Of a DNA stretch of 64,000 nucleotides, positions 41,401 to 50,446 are shown piece after piece (positions within the stretch are counted from its first letter, which is position 1; each line of letters starts with the position of its first letter). The stretch covers positions 6,555,900-6,619,899 of the forward strand of contig CM049322.1 of NCBI GenBank assembly GCA_026874595.1, read 5' to 3'. The notes below the pieces were generated by a model. It was not told the origin of the DNA. It saw nothing but the letters and a program-made list of their open reading frames with translations, and did not search any database. The DNA comes from Sipunculus nudus. Lineage: Eukaryota > Annelida > Sipuncula > Golfingiida > Sipunculidae. A program made the translations under genes and the position numbers.

Positions 41401-42953
41401 TCTGGCTTAAATTTGATTTTATTATACACATGGGCACTCCAAGGGTACCCTCTTACACCAAAAGATAAGAGGACACATACAGTGCCTTCACCTAACTCCA
41501 CAGATAAAGGTTATACTAGAAGATGCCTGACTGTACAGCATGTTGATGGTGAAAGGTATGTGCTGTACTGTAAAAAATTAATAAATATCTTGATGTGGTT
41601 TTCATGCTTGCAGATGATTCAGAAGGAGAGGATCCCCTTGAAGATACAAAGGCTGGCACAGAGGATGAGCAGGTAGAAATGAGGGGTGATATTGAAGATG
41701 CGGAGAAGGCAGAGGACCAGTCTATTCCTGAAACAGTAGTGCCCTCTACTGTCAAGGAAACACATACAGATCCCCAGACTGAAGCTCCGCATCCTGGAGA
41801 AGAGAAATTTGATGAATTACAGAAAGAAGTGTCCCCTGGTGGAGATAGGGAACATCAAGCAGCTCACATGGAAACACAGGAAGGGGAAACAGGAGAAAAT
41901 GCACAGATGGAGGCAGGGATTGAGGAAAAATCTGAGACAGAGGCACCCTCTAAGGAAGAGGAGGTACATGAACAATCAGAACCAGTGGCACCCCCTGCAG
42001 TAGAAGATAAGCAAGAAGAGCCAGAGACAGTAGCACCCTCTGCTGGAGAAGAGGCACATGAAGAAATGCAGCCATCAGAGACACCTACAGGAGAAGAGAG
42101 ACTTCAACAGACAGATAATAACAGAGTGGAGGTTGAAAAAGATACAGAGGAGGTTAAAATGGAGTCTGAGGAGATGCAGGAACAGAAAGAGGAAAAACCA
42201 TCAGAGAGAATGAAACTAGAGGATGAAAAAGATCTCAAAATTGACATTCCATCAACTGCTAAGATTCCTCAGCCAACGAGACAAGATGATGTAGAGGAAC
42301 AGCAAGAGGAGTCTGATTCAGAAGTTTCAGATGAGGACGAAGCAGAGATTATTGCATCCATGGAGATGGGGGAAGACCTGCCTCATCAGGTGGATATAGG
42401 TGATATCATACAGCAGGCTGCTGAGGAAATGGCCAGCGAGATGAAGGATGATCTAGAACAGCAGGAGCAGATGCTAGAAGATGCTGGAACACAAGAAGAT
42501 GTAGGTGATGTGCCAGGAAGTGAAAACACGGGACGAGAGACAACCATTGAACAGCCGGATGAGACCGAAGGTATAAGCTCAACCCATGAAACACAGGCTC
42601 AAGACAAACAAGTCACTGAACAAACTGCAGCAGAAAGTGATCATGCTGCATATGCTGAACCAGTACACAGAGGAGATACAGGTGGTGACGATGCAGATGC
42701 CAGCTCAGCTTCGGTTCCAACAACTGATGCAGCAGCTGCAGCCTCAGAAGGCAGTGTTCCAGAAACTGGAGCTGCAACAGAAACAGAAGAACTTGCCAGA
42801 CAGGAGGCTGACCATGTTGAGCCCAGCAGGAGCAAGGACACTGAGGAAGCAAAGGATGCCACAGCAGGGCAGGAAAAACCAGCAGCACCTCAGGTACTGG
42901 CAGCCACTGAGGACGCTGGGAAAACAACTGCTACAGACAAGGATGAGCTATAA
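17209..42953 (+). CDS. CASQ: Calsequestrin-like luminal Ca2+-binding protein with long acidic tail and KDEL (11 exons)
   Basis: Joined exons 17209-17469, 18816-18900, 19717-19817, 20613-20718, 23458-23531, 24627-24710, 33454-33546, 34983-35138, 36068-36142, 37701-37821 and 41614-42953 total 2496 bp, in phase, 831 residues. Seen: hydrophobic signal peptide (residues 1-~25); core from HDGVKRTVTFTNKNFEGF to ~385 that follows calsequestrin block by block (HMFELAAQILQ, VVVYKDGVKIVYYG, VIGYFSKDSAGHKAF, NVNFVWVDPDNFP, YWKQTYGVEF, INITD); then ~445 residues rich in E/D (about one third) ending TDKDEL. Known: calsequestrin has three thioredoxin folds, stores Ca2+ in the ER/SR lumen and polymerises; usual length is ~400. 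Odd: the tail doubles the length, KDEL is present, and the predicted chain has no cysteine, so it is not an oxidoreductase. The alternative, an acidic PDI-like calcium-storage protein, is unlikely without CxxC. The ATG was chosen for the signal peptide. Confidence 0.9.
18816..18900 (+). CDS. CASQ: Calsequestrin-like exon 2
   Basis: Acceptor tttttatag, donor gtaagg, ends in phase 1. LAAQILQNRDIVLGYVDMID continues the first thioredoxin fold and matches the calsequestrin LAAQVLE...GLVD segment. Confidence 0.9.
19717..19817 (+). CDS. CASQ: Calsequestrin-like exon 3
   Basis: Acceptor tcttttcag, donor gtgagt. Encodes GIATAGTVVVYKDGVKIVYY and GHRSPEVLVGFLVK, the last strands and helix of thioredoxin domain 1. 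Confidence 0.9.
20613..20718 (+). CDS. CASQ: Calsequestrin-like exon 4
   Basis: Acceptor gtattccag, donor gtaaga. Starts LEEKPVSLISAKKQ and ends VIGYFSKDSA plus one base of a glycine codon. It opens thioredoxin domain 2, where vertebrate calsequestrin has KLIGYFKSKDSEHYKAF. Confidence 0.9.
21282..22941 (+). mobile_element. Helentron-like non-autonomous element, copy A
   Basis: Starts agctcagctgac (followed by a mirrored gtcatctgagct) and ends with the palindrome gacccatgggtc and cccttg, flanked by T on both sides. About 1.66 kb, no coding capacity, in the exon 4-5 intron. Much of its interior matches copies B and D, including the C-run near 21957 and the block before the 3' end. Its 3' subterminal repeat is decayed. 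Confidence 0.72.
23250..23460 (+). repeat. Duplicated acceptor region of calsequestrin exon 5
   Basis: The real junction at 23457/23458 reads gttttaggtcacaaagcctt. Near-identical copies occur at 23251 (tttttggtcacaaagccttt) and 23357 (tgtttaggtcacaaagcatt), spaced 106 and 100 bp, each followed by gccttaat and by tttgatatctt or tttgatgtctt. The 23357 copy keeps an AG acceptor. Confidence 0.75.
23458..23531 (+). CDS. CASQ: Calsequestrin-like exon 5
   Basis: Acceptor ttgttttag, donor gtatgt. Encodes HKAFASAAAWFQPHIKFFVV and HDAK after a split glycine codon, corresponding to the YKAFEDAAEEFHPYI segment of calsequestrin. Confidence 0.9.
24627..24710 (+). CDS. CASQ: Calsequestrin-like exon 6
   Basis: Acceptor tttttcag. 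IAKQLKLKTSGNMLFYKPYE to SSAD, end of thioredoxin domain 2. The donor is chosen at 24711 (gtaggt) because only a phase-0 end joins exon 7 in frame. A second GT four bases later (gtatat, at 24715) would shift the frame. Confidence 0.8.
24779..27586 (+). mobile_element. Helentron-like non-autonomous element, copy B
   Basis: About 2.81 kb, from agctcagctgac through a CCGT/CTGT-rich stretch to gatcagctgagc, the palindrome gacccatgggtc and cccttg. Very close to copy D over nearly its whole length, but lacks ~310 bp that D has (deletion between two gtccat motifs, at about 27078). An internal duplication places two copies of agatgtccccataatctcct-like sequence ~680 bp apart. Intron 6, directly abutting copy C. 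Confidence 0.78.
27589..28223 (+). mobile_element. Helentron-like element, copy C (short subfamily)
   Basis: About 635 bp. Starts agctcaggtgactttaaag with mirrored gtcatctgagct and ends gtcggttgagcg, a decayed palindrome and cacttg. Interior (ggtccatgaaaaatctcc, acccatatcctccaagctat) matches copy E near the window end rather than A, B or D. It begins two T residues after copy B ends, so one inserted next to the other. Confidence 0.65.
28285..28477 (+). mobile_element. tRNA-derived SINE, left half of a split copy
   Basis: Diverged match to the 60694 SINE: ccagctt... gtagagtacaagattcaaag, then gtgtatcacttacaaacagg and tttggggggttcctt. It breaks at gtaaggcc, where a ~2-kb element is inserted. 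The match resumes at 30482. Confidence 0.65.
28478..30481. mobile_element. ~2-kb DNA element with inverted ends inserted in a SINE
   Basis: Flanked by a perfect 8-bp repeat gtaaggcc (28470-28477 and 30482-30489). The ends are imperfect inverted repeats of ~27 bp sharing acttat and gtttctc(a/g)gac. The flanking halves join into one SINE, which supports an insertion. No transposase frame was recognised. The interior at 28560-29480 is CpG- and GC-richer than its surroundings, with GC-box and CCAAT-like sequence. An 8-bp duplication fits hAT- or P-type transposons; the class is uncertain. Confidence 0.6.
30482..30596 (+). mobile_element. tRNA-derived SINE, right half of the split copy
   Basis: Resumes the 60694 SINE: ggcctaatgggt... 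caccccagga, then tgagaagcatgtgccaccgc and cttgtcatgtagt. The 3' tail (tgtacatacttag...) is missing, so this copy is 3'-truncated or decayed. Confidence 0.62.
31157..31530. repeat. Probable dispersed repeat with CTGT/CCGT-rich start
   Basis: Begins cccctcgcaacgaaggga, then tgtctgtctgtccgtccgtt, an arrangement like the 5' ends of the Helentron-like copies but with different sequence. Non-coding despite overlapping short open frames. No 3' end was identified. Confidence 0.35.
31895..33055. other. Intron 6 stretch with fragments of a short repeat
   Basis: Two fragments (31900-31960 and 32965-33050) share cctgtcttataagacc / aagaccacctgttagttaag-type sequence with 47468-47645. Between them, 32180-32750 is less AT-rich than the surroundings, holds a gcccggagggc... 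tgccgggcagc inverted repeat, and has no recognisable coding sequence. Confidence 0.4.
33454..33546 (+). CDS. CASQ: Calsequestrin-like exon 7
   Basis: Acceptor gttgtttcag, donor gtaagt. 31 codons, SSSMEIIRDFIFKNKRQFLK to LSLDDIHSTW, opening thioredoxin domain 3 (compare RKLKPESMYETW). Its last ~30 bases plus the donor form the unit of a large minisatellite that starts immediately downstream. Confidence 0.9.
33515..34805 (+). repeat. 53-bp minisatellite made of the exon 7 end plus splice donor, ~24 copies
   Basis: The unit starts gttatcactggatgacatc, continues cactcaacatgggtaagt and ends with intronic tatcataccctgtaaa. Copy 1 is the real exon end and donor; about 23 more follow. Nearly all keep a GT donor. 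Changed ones include acatgggagcag (~33966), acatgcgtaag, acatgtgtaag and atcatgggtgag. The 53-bp period is not a multiple of 3, and reading through the first donor meets TAA at 33565, so this is intronic and cannot be a protein repeat. Confidence 0.93.
34983..35138 (+). CDS. CASQ: Calsequestrin-like exon 8
   Basis: Acceptor ttaatttcag, donor gtcagc. 52 codons: TVSQEGALFLSFLRPKQSDG to NVNFVWVDPDNFPM, matching the domain-3 segment SIIWIDPDDFPLL of vertebrate calsequestrin. Confidence 0.92.
36068..36142 (+). CDS. CASQ: Calsequestrin-like exon 9
   Basis: Acceptor gcctttccag, donor gtaagt. 25 codons, MLDYWKQTYGVEFDKPSVGH then INITD, matching [20 protein letters not shown]. Confidence 0.92.
37586..37690 (+). 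repeat. 25-bp repeat of acceptor-like units before exon 10
   Basis: Four copies of cagatcaacctttcctgttt plus ttcca, with CAG ends at 37595, 37620, 37645 and 37670. Each is a pyrimidine tract plus CAG, i.e. a plausible acceptor. The true acceptor (tgtcttttag, 37700) follows 30 bp later. Use of the 37670 site would put TAG (37698-37700) in frame. Confidence 0.85.
37701..37821 (+). CDS. CASQ: Calsequestrin-like exon 10
   Basis: Acceptor tgtcttttag, donor gtatga, ends in phase 1. NKSKWFDMKLLAKSHSEGHK to WIQSILAPLVEESK: last helix of thioredoxin domain 3, equivalent to the ELEDWLEDVLEG end of the vertebrate core. Confidence 0.88.
37881..41024 (+). mobile_element. Helentron-like non-autonomous element, copy D (longest)
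   Basis: About 3.14 kb in intron 10. 5' end agctcagctgac plus a CCGT/CTGT microsatellite; 3' end gatcagctgagc, palindrome gacccatgggtc, cccttg; flanking T on each side. The 5' repeat and the 3' subterminal repeat are inverted copies but asymmetric relative to the ends, a known mark of Helentron/HLE2-type elements. Contains an internal duplication (38040 and 38717 blocks). No Rep/helicase frame, so non-autonomous. Confidence 0.78.
41614..42953 (+). CDS. CASQ: Calsequestrin-like exon 11: acidic tail and KDEL
   Basis: Acceptor catgcttgcag; one 1340-bp exon encoding ~445 residues, stop TAA 42951-42953. The chain is low-complexity and E/D-rich, with imperfect ~25-residue repeats around (E)APSxxEExHEE and TVxPS motifs near residues 20-150 of the exon. 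Long helices are likely. The last four residues are KDEL, the ER retrieval signal. Expected role: high-capacity, low-affinity Ca2+ binding. No homology beyond composition can be claimed for this part. Confidence 0.88.
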
Positions 42954-43590
42954 TACACAAAAAAAGTTGAAAAATTTTATTTTTTGTATTGGGGTAGAAT
43001 ATTCATCATTGTAATATACCATTTTACAGGAAATTTTTGCCTCATTTACTTTCTTGAATTCAAGACATGATCTTGTAATTTGTGCTAAATTCAAGATATG
43101 TTTTCTTATACAGGTAGTTTTATGTTAAGGTTACAGTGATGATGTAACTGCTAATACATGACACTAGAGACATTTGAATTAAACCCATATTGGGTCTGTT
43201 TTCAGTTTGACAGTATTTGTTTTTAAAACTGCATTTTTATTAATTGCCACACATCTTATGGCAGTGAGATCTCTATATACATCAGGCATTAATCCCATCT
43301 TCATTTTGACTACAAGTGTTTCCTATGGCCTGGTAATTCAAGCTGCCAATCACCTAAAATGTGTGAGCCATGCAGAAAGATTTACAGGATTTAAAACAGC
43401 TTCTTTTATGCACATGGTAGATACCAGGAAAAAAACAAGCTTAAAAGGAACAGTTCATTCTATTTGAGGTGCAATGATACCTGTACCCAAGGAAACATTT
43501 TAAACAAAACAAGGAAATGTTATTTTTCCCTCTCAAGATGTTTGCTGCTTTTTAGCGAACCTGTGAGCTTATGCAATGGTGCGGCGTCTT
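42954..43590 (+). other. Calsequestrin 3' UTR and downstream DNA
   Basis: Non-coding sequence after the stop. No clear AATAAA signal was found close by, so the transcript end is unknown. Confidence 0.45.
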
Positions 43591-44345
43591 CTTTCTCAAG
43601 TTTGTTTGAATGGTTCTGGTTCGGAGATTTTTGGCCTAGTTACAGGAGGTTGAACTTTGTTAACTGTGCAAAAAAGCATATTAAAATTTAAATCTCAGAA
43701 ACGGCTGGAGCTGTCATCACCAAATTTTATGCCAACATTGGTCACATAGGTTTTATCTGAAATTGAGTTATTGGTGGCGCCACCTGCATCGGCCTTTTCT
43801 GTACGGGGTCATCAGTGCCTGTATCACACTGAGGGTTACAAAAATCTGCTTCTCTTAAACCATATGGCCAAAATGTTTAATATCGCACAAAAATGATCCT
43901 AGGGTAGTGCTTTCTGAATTTTATTCAAATGGTCTCTTTTCAGTGACTTTTGGCTAAGTTATGGGAAGCTGAATTTAGTCATATGCCATAACAGCCCATT
44001 TTAGCTCAGTGGCTACAAAGATCTTCTTCTCAAAAACCACTGGGCCAAATTCTTAAATCTCACACATTAATTATCCTCAGATGTTGATAATTCAAGTTTG
44101 TTCAAATGGTTTTGGTTCAGTGCTTTTTGGCTGAGTTACGGGAGGCTGAACTTAGCCAGTTTGCTGTATCTTCCTATATGAGTTATAAACTTGCAAAACG
44201 TTTTTCGACTGATGCCACTGAAGCCAGTTTGTTAAATATTTTACAAGAATAATTCCTACAATAATTTTTATAAGAATTGTCATTAATGGTTCCACATGAA
44301 TGATTTTTGGCTGAATTATGGAGATTGAATTGAGTCATTTTACCA
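43590..44345. repeat. Degenerate repeat, ~165-185 bp unit
   Basis: The block ttcaaatggtt(t/c)tggttcag... ttttggctgagttacgggag and gctgaact recurs near 43600, 43925, 44095 and 44280. A ggtggcgccacc palindrome lies at 43775. Old, dispersed, non-coding. Confidence 0.5.
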
Positions 44346-44794
44346 TATATGTTAGCTGTGTGATGCTGTTACATCTAGCCTGGCACCAGTTTATTTGCAT
44401 CTATTACATCATGCCACTAAACATTTAGATTTCAGGTTATCTTTGGTTATTATTGACAAGAAAGTTTTTTTTTTAAAAGCTTTTAAAAAAATTAGATTTA
44501 TGATTTAAGTTATTCATCATACCAGGCAATGTTACAAGCAAGGATATGCAGCTCTCTTTGGCTATATAAAGACAACTGTATGTGGATTATAAATTATTGG
44601 TATCAGTACTCGAACTTAATTCATGAATTTGCCATCAATGAAATATATCTGTATTTTAATTTTGCATTCAGTATGCATCCCTAATAATTTTACATATATT
44701 CCTGATTTCTTTTTTTTTATAAAAAGTCAGCTGAAAAGCATTTTGTATTGGGAAAATAAATTTCAAAGTTATTTCAAGTAGGAACCACTTTTGT

Positions 44795-45150
44795 GTACAG
44801 ATGGCAGCACTTGGTTTACCATTGGCAGATTGCCAGTGCCTTGATGTTGGCCATTAGCCAAGATGATGTCAGCTCTATAAATAGTTTTGGCACAGTGCCA
44901 GGATTGGAAGAAGTGCAGCCAGGTATAGGTCAAGAGTTCACTCAGTGCAGTAGCTGCATTGTATTCATTCTGCTTTGGCAGACTTCTCACTGCATCATAT
45001 TTGGCAACAAAGTTCAGCCTGAATCTATTTATAGCTTTGGCAGACTGCCAACTGTGTCAGATTATGCAACAGGTCAAGAGTTCACTCACTGCAGCCAGGT
45101 ACGGGTCAAAAGTTCACTCAGTCTAGCCAGGTGCAGGTCAAGAGTTCACT
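44795..45150. repeat. ~150-bp tandem duplication with MEF2-like and NFI-like sites
   Basis: Two similar units carry ctataaatag (44875-44884) and ctatttatag (45025-45034), each 12 bp before a ttggc-N5-gcca(a/g) half-site pair (44887-44901 and 45037-45051). A third ttggc-N5-gccag is at 44822. Both units end with ggtcaagagttcactca. About 2 kb downstream of the calsequestrin gene. Confidence 0.5.
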
Positions 45151-45289
45151 CAGTGCAGAAGCTTGAGGCAGCTATTTGTCACAGGTCACTCGGGGGCAAC
45201 TGCCTTACTCACCTAAGCCTTGTCAGCCCAGTGCATCAAACTGTTGGGAAGTTTGATGTATTGAACTGATATTTTGACCTGTCTATGCA

Positions 45290-46170
45290 TCTTTGATGGT
45301 ATTCTCATTTACAAGAGGGGTGGTGCCACCTGACTTTTGCATTGTATGCGCCTACTTATTTCTACAGAGGAATTTGATACATCAGCCTAAAATTGGGCAT
45401 GTTAATACATATCGGGTAGCTTTATAGTGTACAAGACTGATGGTGCCACATACAGTAATTTTTGCAAAGTGTATGTCCCTGCTTATTTCACAGGAGGGGT
45501 TTGTTGTATATAAGACTGGTGGTGCCAGCTAGAATCATTGTATCCACCAAAACAGCTTTTGCGGATACTGTGTTTTCAGTCGGATGCAGACGCTGCCGCC
45601 ATCGCCGCATAGGTTTCCGGAGAACTCCTCCATAACCACTTGGCAGAATTTTTTAAAATTTGGAATTATGATCAGTCACATGTGAACTGCTGCACCCTCA
45701 TTTTGGTTGACCTCTAACCTCTCCTCCCTGCCCAGCGTACATTTGTGCATCTGTTTCCACACATAAACCCACATATCTCAGGAACCGTTTGACCGATAAG
45801 GCTAAAGATTTTGCACAAATGTAGCCCTTGGTTAGCTTTATAACATACACTAAAAATGGTGGAGCCACCTGCCACCATTTAATATATTTATGTTTATGCT
45901 GCAGACATTCAGGCTTATATATCAGGATTGGTTTGACATATCCCCCTGAAATTTTACATGTGTATAGATCTCACGTCTTTTAATCATACACAAAATTAGT
46001 GGCCCCACCTGCCACCAATTTTGCACAGCGTCCGTCTGTTTCTCTGCCATGGGCTAAAATCACTCATATCTCAGTAGTGGTTTGACTTATCTGCCTAAAA
46101 TTTTGCATGTGTATACATCTTGGACAGCTTTCTGGATTTCGTGGTAGGTGGCACAACCTACATACACATT
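45290..46170. repeat. Degenerate ~130-bp repeat, second cluster
   Basis: Same block order as 14753-15830: ggtggtgccacct, ttttgca, ctcatatctcag, ggtttgacatatc, aaattttgcatgtgtataca. Old dispersed repeat. Confidence 0.5.
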
Positions 46171-47467
46171 TCGGCTGCAGACATCCAGGCTATTATGCAA
46201 CACACCTTACTCAATTTACCCTTGCCACTCAATCCATGCCTCACTTCAACCTTCCTACTCTGATTTTGGCGGATACATGTAGTCCCTTGTTGACTACCCA
46301 TATTCTAGTTTTTGTGTTGTGTGCACCCATGCCAGAATTGCAGCAGTGATGTTTGTTTAATTGTTTCTTGTTCTAAGTGTTTTAATATGACTTCATATGT
46401 CACTCAGATGTCAATAGGCTCTTTTATCATTGGAAGTAAAAAAAACTGCAGCTTCTATCAGTCATCAAATCTTCATGACAAAACTTCGAACACCTGTATA
46501 TCTACATCTCGGAATTGTCTATTGGACATGAAAAGACTGAATGTATAAATTATAAACAATATAGTAATTTCCTTGTAATTAACTTGATATTTGTTTTTAA
46601 TGGAGTCGTATAATATAAATTGTTTTCACTGTTGCTCAGATTGTTATTTTGTTGGTTAATAGGTGAGAACAATTTGTATTACACATGGGTCTTTGTATAA
46701 TAAATGATTTATTATATACATAGGACTAAATTACACACAAAATTACTTTTGTTTCTTTCACACAAGATCACTCCACAGGCACCAGTCAAGCAACTGCACA
46801 GGTTAACCATAAGGTTTATATTTTATCTTCAGGATTTTGGGTCTCATAGTATTTGCAAAAATATAAAATATTACATGTGCCCAAAAATGTTCTATACTGT
46901 ATATTGTGTTTTTTACTATAGGATTTTATCTTTGCTTGATATCTTATGTATAAATGGTCTTCATTGGATTCATAAATTGTCGGAGAAGGTAAAATACATT
47001 GTTGCTTGTGGGTTACCATGGGATCAAGGTTTAGGTGCATGACTTGGAGATTTATTTCCTTGGTAACAAGCTTAATGGTTCTGTGTTAACAAGCTTGATG
47101 TGAACTTTTGTTTCTATGCTGTTAAGGTACCATGTGTAGGTAGATTACTATATCAGAACAAGGTATATGGATTAATTGTAGCTTTGTTTGAATACTTTGC
47201 TTATATATTATATGTGGGAAATTTATTGTGAAGGGGTGACTATAGGTTATTGTAAAAACAGGCTGTGATTGAGTTAATATGTTGTGAACTTTTAGCCCAG
47301 GGAACAATATTTGAGCAGAAAAACTGTTTTTGTGGCATTTTGTGTGTCTTCTTTACTTAAATTACAAACTTATTGCCATTCAGGAAATCAAAAGCTGCTG
47401 TGTTCAAATCGCTGTGTCATCTCATGTAGAAATTTTTGTCAACACATGACACTTTGTAGTAAGACTA

Positions 47468-47645
47468 CAGTGGAAGCCGTCTGAAAGACCACCTATTTAA
47501 TAAGACCACCTGTCTATCAAGACCACCCATGGATAAACTGAAAGCAGTCACACAGGTTATTATTGACCTTTCTACTAAGACTTTCTGTGATTTAAAACCA
47601 ATTTTGGCTAGTTTCATGCTTGGTCTGATTACCAGGGTTTCACTG
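47468..47645. mobile_element. Short inverted-repeat element (MITE-like)
   Basis: About 180 bp between cagtggaagccg and its mirror cagggtttcactg, with aagaccacc(t/c) repeats inside. A TA precedes the left end. Fragments of the same family occur at 31900, 32965 and 51713 (cagtaaaaccttgcctaatg). Fits a Tc1/mariner-like MITE. Confidence 0.45.
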
Positions 47646-47842
47646 CACCAGCAATGTCAGGTTTACTGGACTAATCCAAACATGGTTGAGGATGCATTGT
47701 TCACACAGTGGTTATACGGTCACTTTTAACAACATACCCTGTAAGCTATGGTTATACACTTCAGTTGTTTTATATCTCCTTTGCTGTAACTGCTGCTTTG
47801 CATAACAAGATTTTCAAGGTTTAACCACCTAGCCTGGCACAG

Positions 47843-48541
47843 GGCCAAGACTTGTAATCATGGGGCCTGGAATTGTAATCATGCGGCCTGGAATTGTTAT
47901 CATCAGGCCTGGAATTGTAAACATCCCTCCAGGAATTGTAATCATCAGGCCTGGAATTGTAATCTTCTGGCCTGGAATTGTAATCATCAGGCCTGGAATT
48001 GTAATCATCAGGCCTGGAATTGAAATCATCGGCCTGAAATTGTAATTATCAGGCCCGGAATCATAAACATCAGGCCTGGAATTGTAATCTTCAGGCATGG
48101 AATTGTAAACATCAGGCCTTGAATTGTAATCATAAGGCCTGGAATTGTTATCATCGGGCCAGGAATTGTAATCAGGCCTGGAATTGTAATCATCAGGCCT
48201 GGCATTGTAAGCATCAGGCCTGGATTTGAAATCATCAGGCCTGGAATTGTAATCATCAGGCCTGGAATTGTAATCATCAGGCCTGGAATTGTAATCATCA
48301 GGCCTGGAATTGTAATCATCAGGCCTGAAATTGTAATTATCAGGCTCGGAATCATAAACATCAGGCCTTGAATTGTAATCATCAGGCTTGGAATTGTAAT
48401 CATCAGGCCTAGAATTGTAAACATCAGGCCTGGAATTGTAATCATCAGGCCTGGAATTGTAATCATCACTCCTGGAATTGTTATCATTAGGCCTGGAATT
48501 GAAATCAGGCCTGGAATTGTAATCATCAGGCCTGGAATTGT
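47843..48541. repeat. 21-bp minisatellite, ~33 copies
   Basis: Unit aggcctggaattgtaatcat plus c, with variants ggcccggaatcataaacatc and short 15-18-bp units. Since 21 is a multiple of 3, long repeat frames (ITIPGLM on the minus strand) appear by construction. They have no start context or conservation and are not called. Confidence 0.9.
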
Positions 48542-48569
48542 AGTTGGGTCAATGAGAGCAAGGTGTTGC

Positions 48570-50360
48570 ATGGTCTCAGTGATACCCCTTTCTCATTAGT
48601 TTGATTATTATTCTTTGCCCTTTGCCAGCCCTGGTGGTAAAACAATGAAATTTTGCGTGATAAAACAGCAGTTACAGCAAAGGAGATCTAGAATGATTGT
48701 CATGTATAACCACAGAGCGAATAGTAAGTTTTGATGACATTATGTTGCTATTTAGCATATGACACTGGCACACCATTCAAAAGCCAATAGAACAATCCCA
48801 TCAATTTTACTGCTGTCCATTTTGCTATTCAAATATTTGGTACTTGTGCTTATTTGTACATGTTGATTTTTAATATGTTTACATATTTGTTACGTTTATT
48901 TCTTTGAAGAATAACAGAAAATGTAATTTACTGCTTAGAATCTTAAGTATTATTTCTTCAAGTTAACAAGAACAAGCGCCATGCATGTTCTAAAAGGTAT
49001 ATTTTTGGGTGAATTGATATACAAAGTTTAGATGTAAAAGAATGTCCTGTTTTCATTCTTTTTCACATAGGTTGGGAAGTAATGTATATTACATGATATA
49101 TAATATGTAAAGTTTCAGGAGTCATATATAATATTTATTTGTTCTTAATAAGTATAGGGAATGAAACCTTGATGATATTTAAAGAACAGGCCTTTTAAAT
49201 TACATTTACCTAGTATTTTAAACATATTTTATGTGATCAAAATACCATCAGTGATTTATGTACTCCATTTTATCTTTTACTTTCTGTCTTAAACTCATAT
49301 ATAAATCGAGTCCTGCGTCACTGCTCAGTAATGCAGACACCTCTCTATTACAGGCATTAACCAAGGTGTAAGGTTTAACGTATATATAATATATACTGTG
49401 TTTGGCTTATTGTTCGCCAGGGTTTTAAATTCTGGATAATTTGGAAGGGGCAATTATTGCAAAAATAAAACCCTCATCAATGACAATAAGATGCCACATC
49501 TACACATGTGTACAGTAAGTGACCCGTAGTTCAAAGACTGATAATTTAAATAATACCAATACTTTATATATCTGTCACTATTGTATGAAGAATTTCCACC
49601 TGTTCAGTGTTCCCTTAGCTCTTCTTATGTACATATGCATATATACGATTTTACATTCATATTTTGTAACTGATTTAATTATGGTCATATTCGCTGTGTA
49701 TAAGTTTCTATATGGTTTGTCACAAAAATGAAACCCTTGTGAATCAATGAAGAAGTTAAAATTGCGAATATTTAACCTTGCAAATATGAAGCCAATATCA
49801 GTATATGTTAAATGTAGATGAGGTAGGGTCAGCGGTTAGATGTTTCAGTTCTCAGTGTTAGGTAGATGATACAATGATACATTCCACCAGTCACAGCCTG
49901 TGCTGTGTTAACATCACCTTATTATGTAAATCAGGGATTTCTTGATTCTGCCACACATATCGTTATAGTGTCATCACTAAAAGAATAATGGCCAGTTGCT
50001 TGTAGTAACTGTGTACATGTAAAATTTAATATGATTGTAAGTGTTCATTACATTAATATCACGTTTTTGTTACAGGCCTGCCAAATCACTCTTGTTATAA
50101 AGATTCTCCCTCTTTTGAGGATTTACTGAAAATCACACTAATTACTCCTTTTTTACTCTTTAGTTTCAGCAGCACTTTCTTTTTTCAGTGAAGCAGTTCC
50201 GATTTATACTATTTCAATCCTGCTTTAACAGTCTAGTTAGAACAAGAATGTTATATTTCACATTATTTGTGTGGAGTGGTCCAGCATATGTCACAACATG
50301 TTGAAAATGCCCTTATTATCATGGGGGGGGGGAGCAATGAATGTATGTATGTTCCTGACC
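48570..50360. other. Featureless AT-rich DNA
   Basis: No coding, RNA or clear repeat structure recognised. Confidence 0.5.
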
Positions 50361-50366
50361 TTTAGA

Positions 50367-50370
<4 letters not shown>

Positions 50371-50443
<73 letters not shown>
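50371..50443. repeat. TA microsatellite
   Basis: Alternating TA, abutting the 3' end of a tRNA-like sequence on the minus strand and probably derived from its tail. Confidence 0.92.

Positions 50444-50446
<3 letters not shown>

Noticed and set aside
41595-41613. Coding start of a separate acidic protein before exon 11
   Set aside because: This short stretch ends in a canonical acceptor (catgcttgcag); the frame after it joins exon 10 in phase, so it is intron.
17209-42953. Protein disulfide isomerase identity
   Set aside because: The thioredoxin-like core has no CxxC and the predicted chain contains no cysteine; block-by-block similarity is to calsequestrin.
47829-48571. Long minus-strand open frames encoding ITIPGLM repeats
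   Set aside because: They result from a 21-bp minisatellite, whose unit is a multiple of 3 and lacks stops. No conservation, start context or exon signals.
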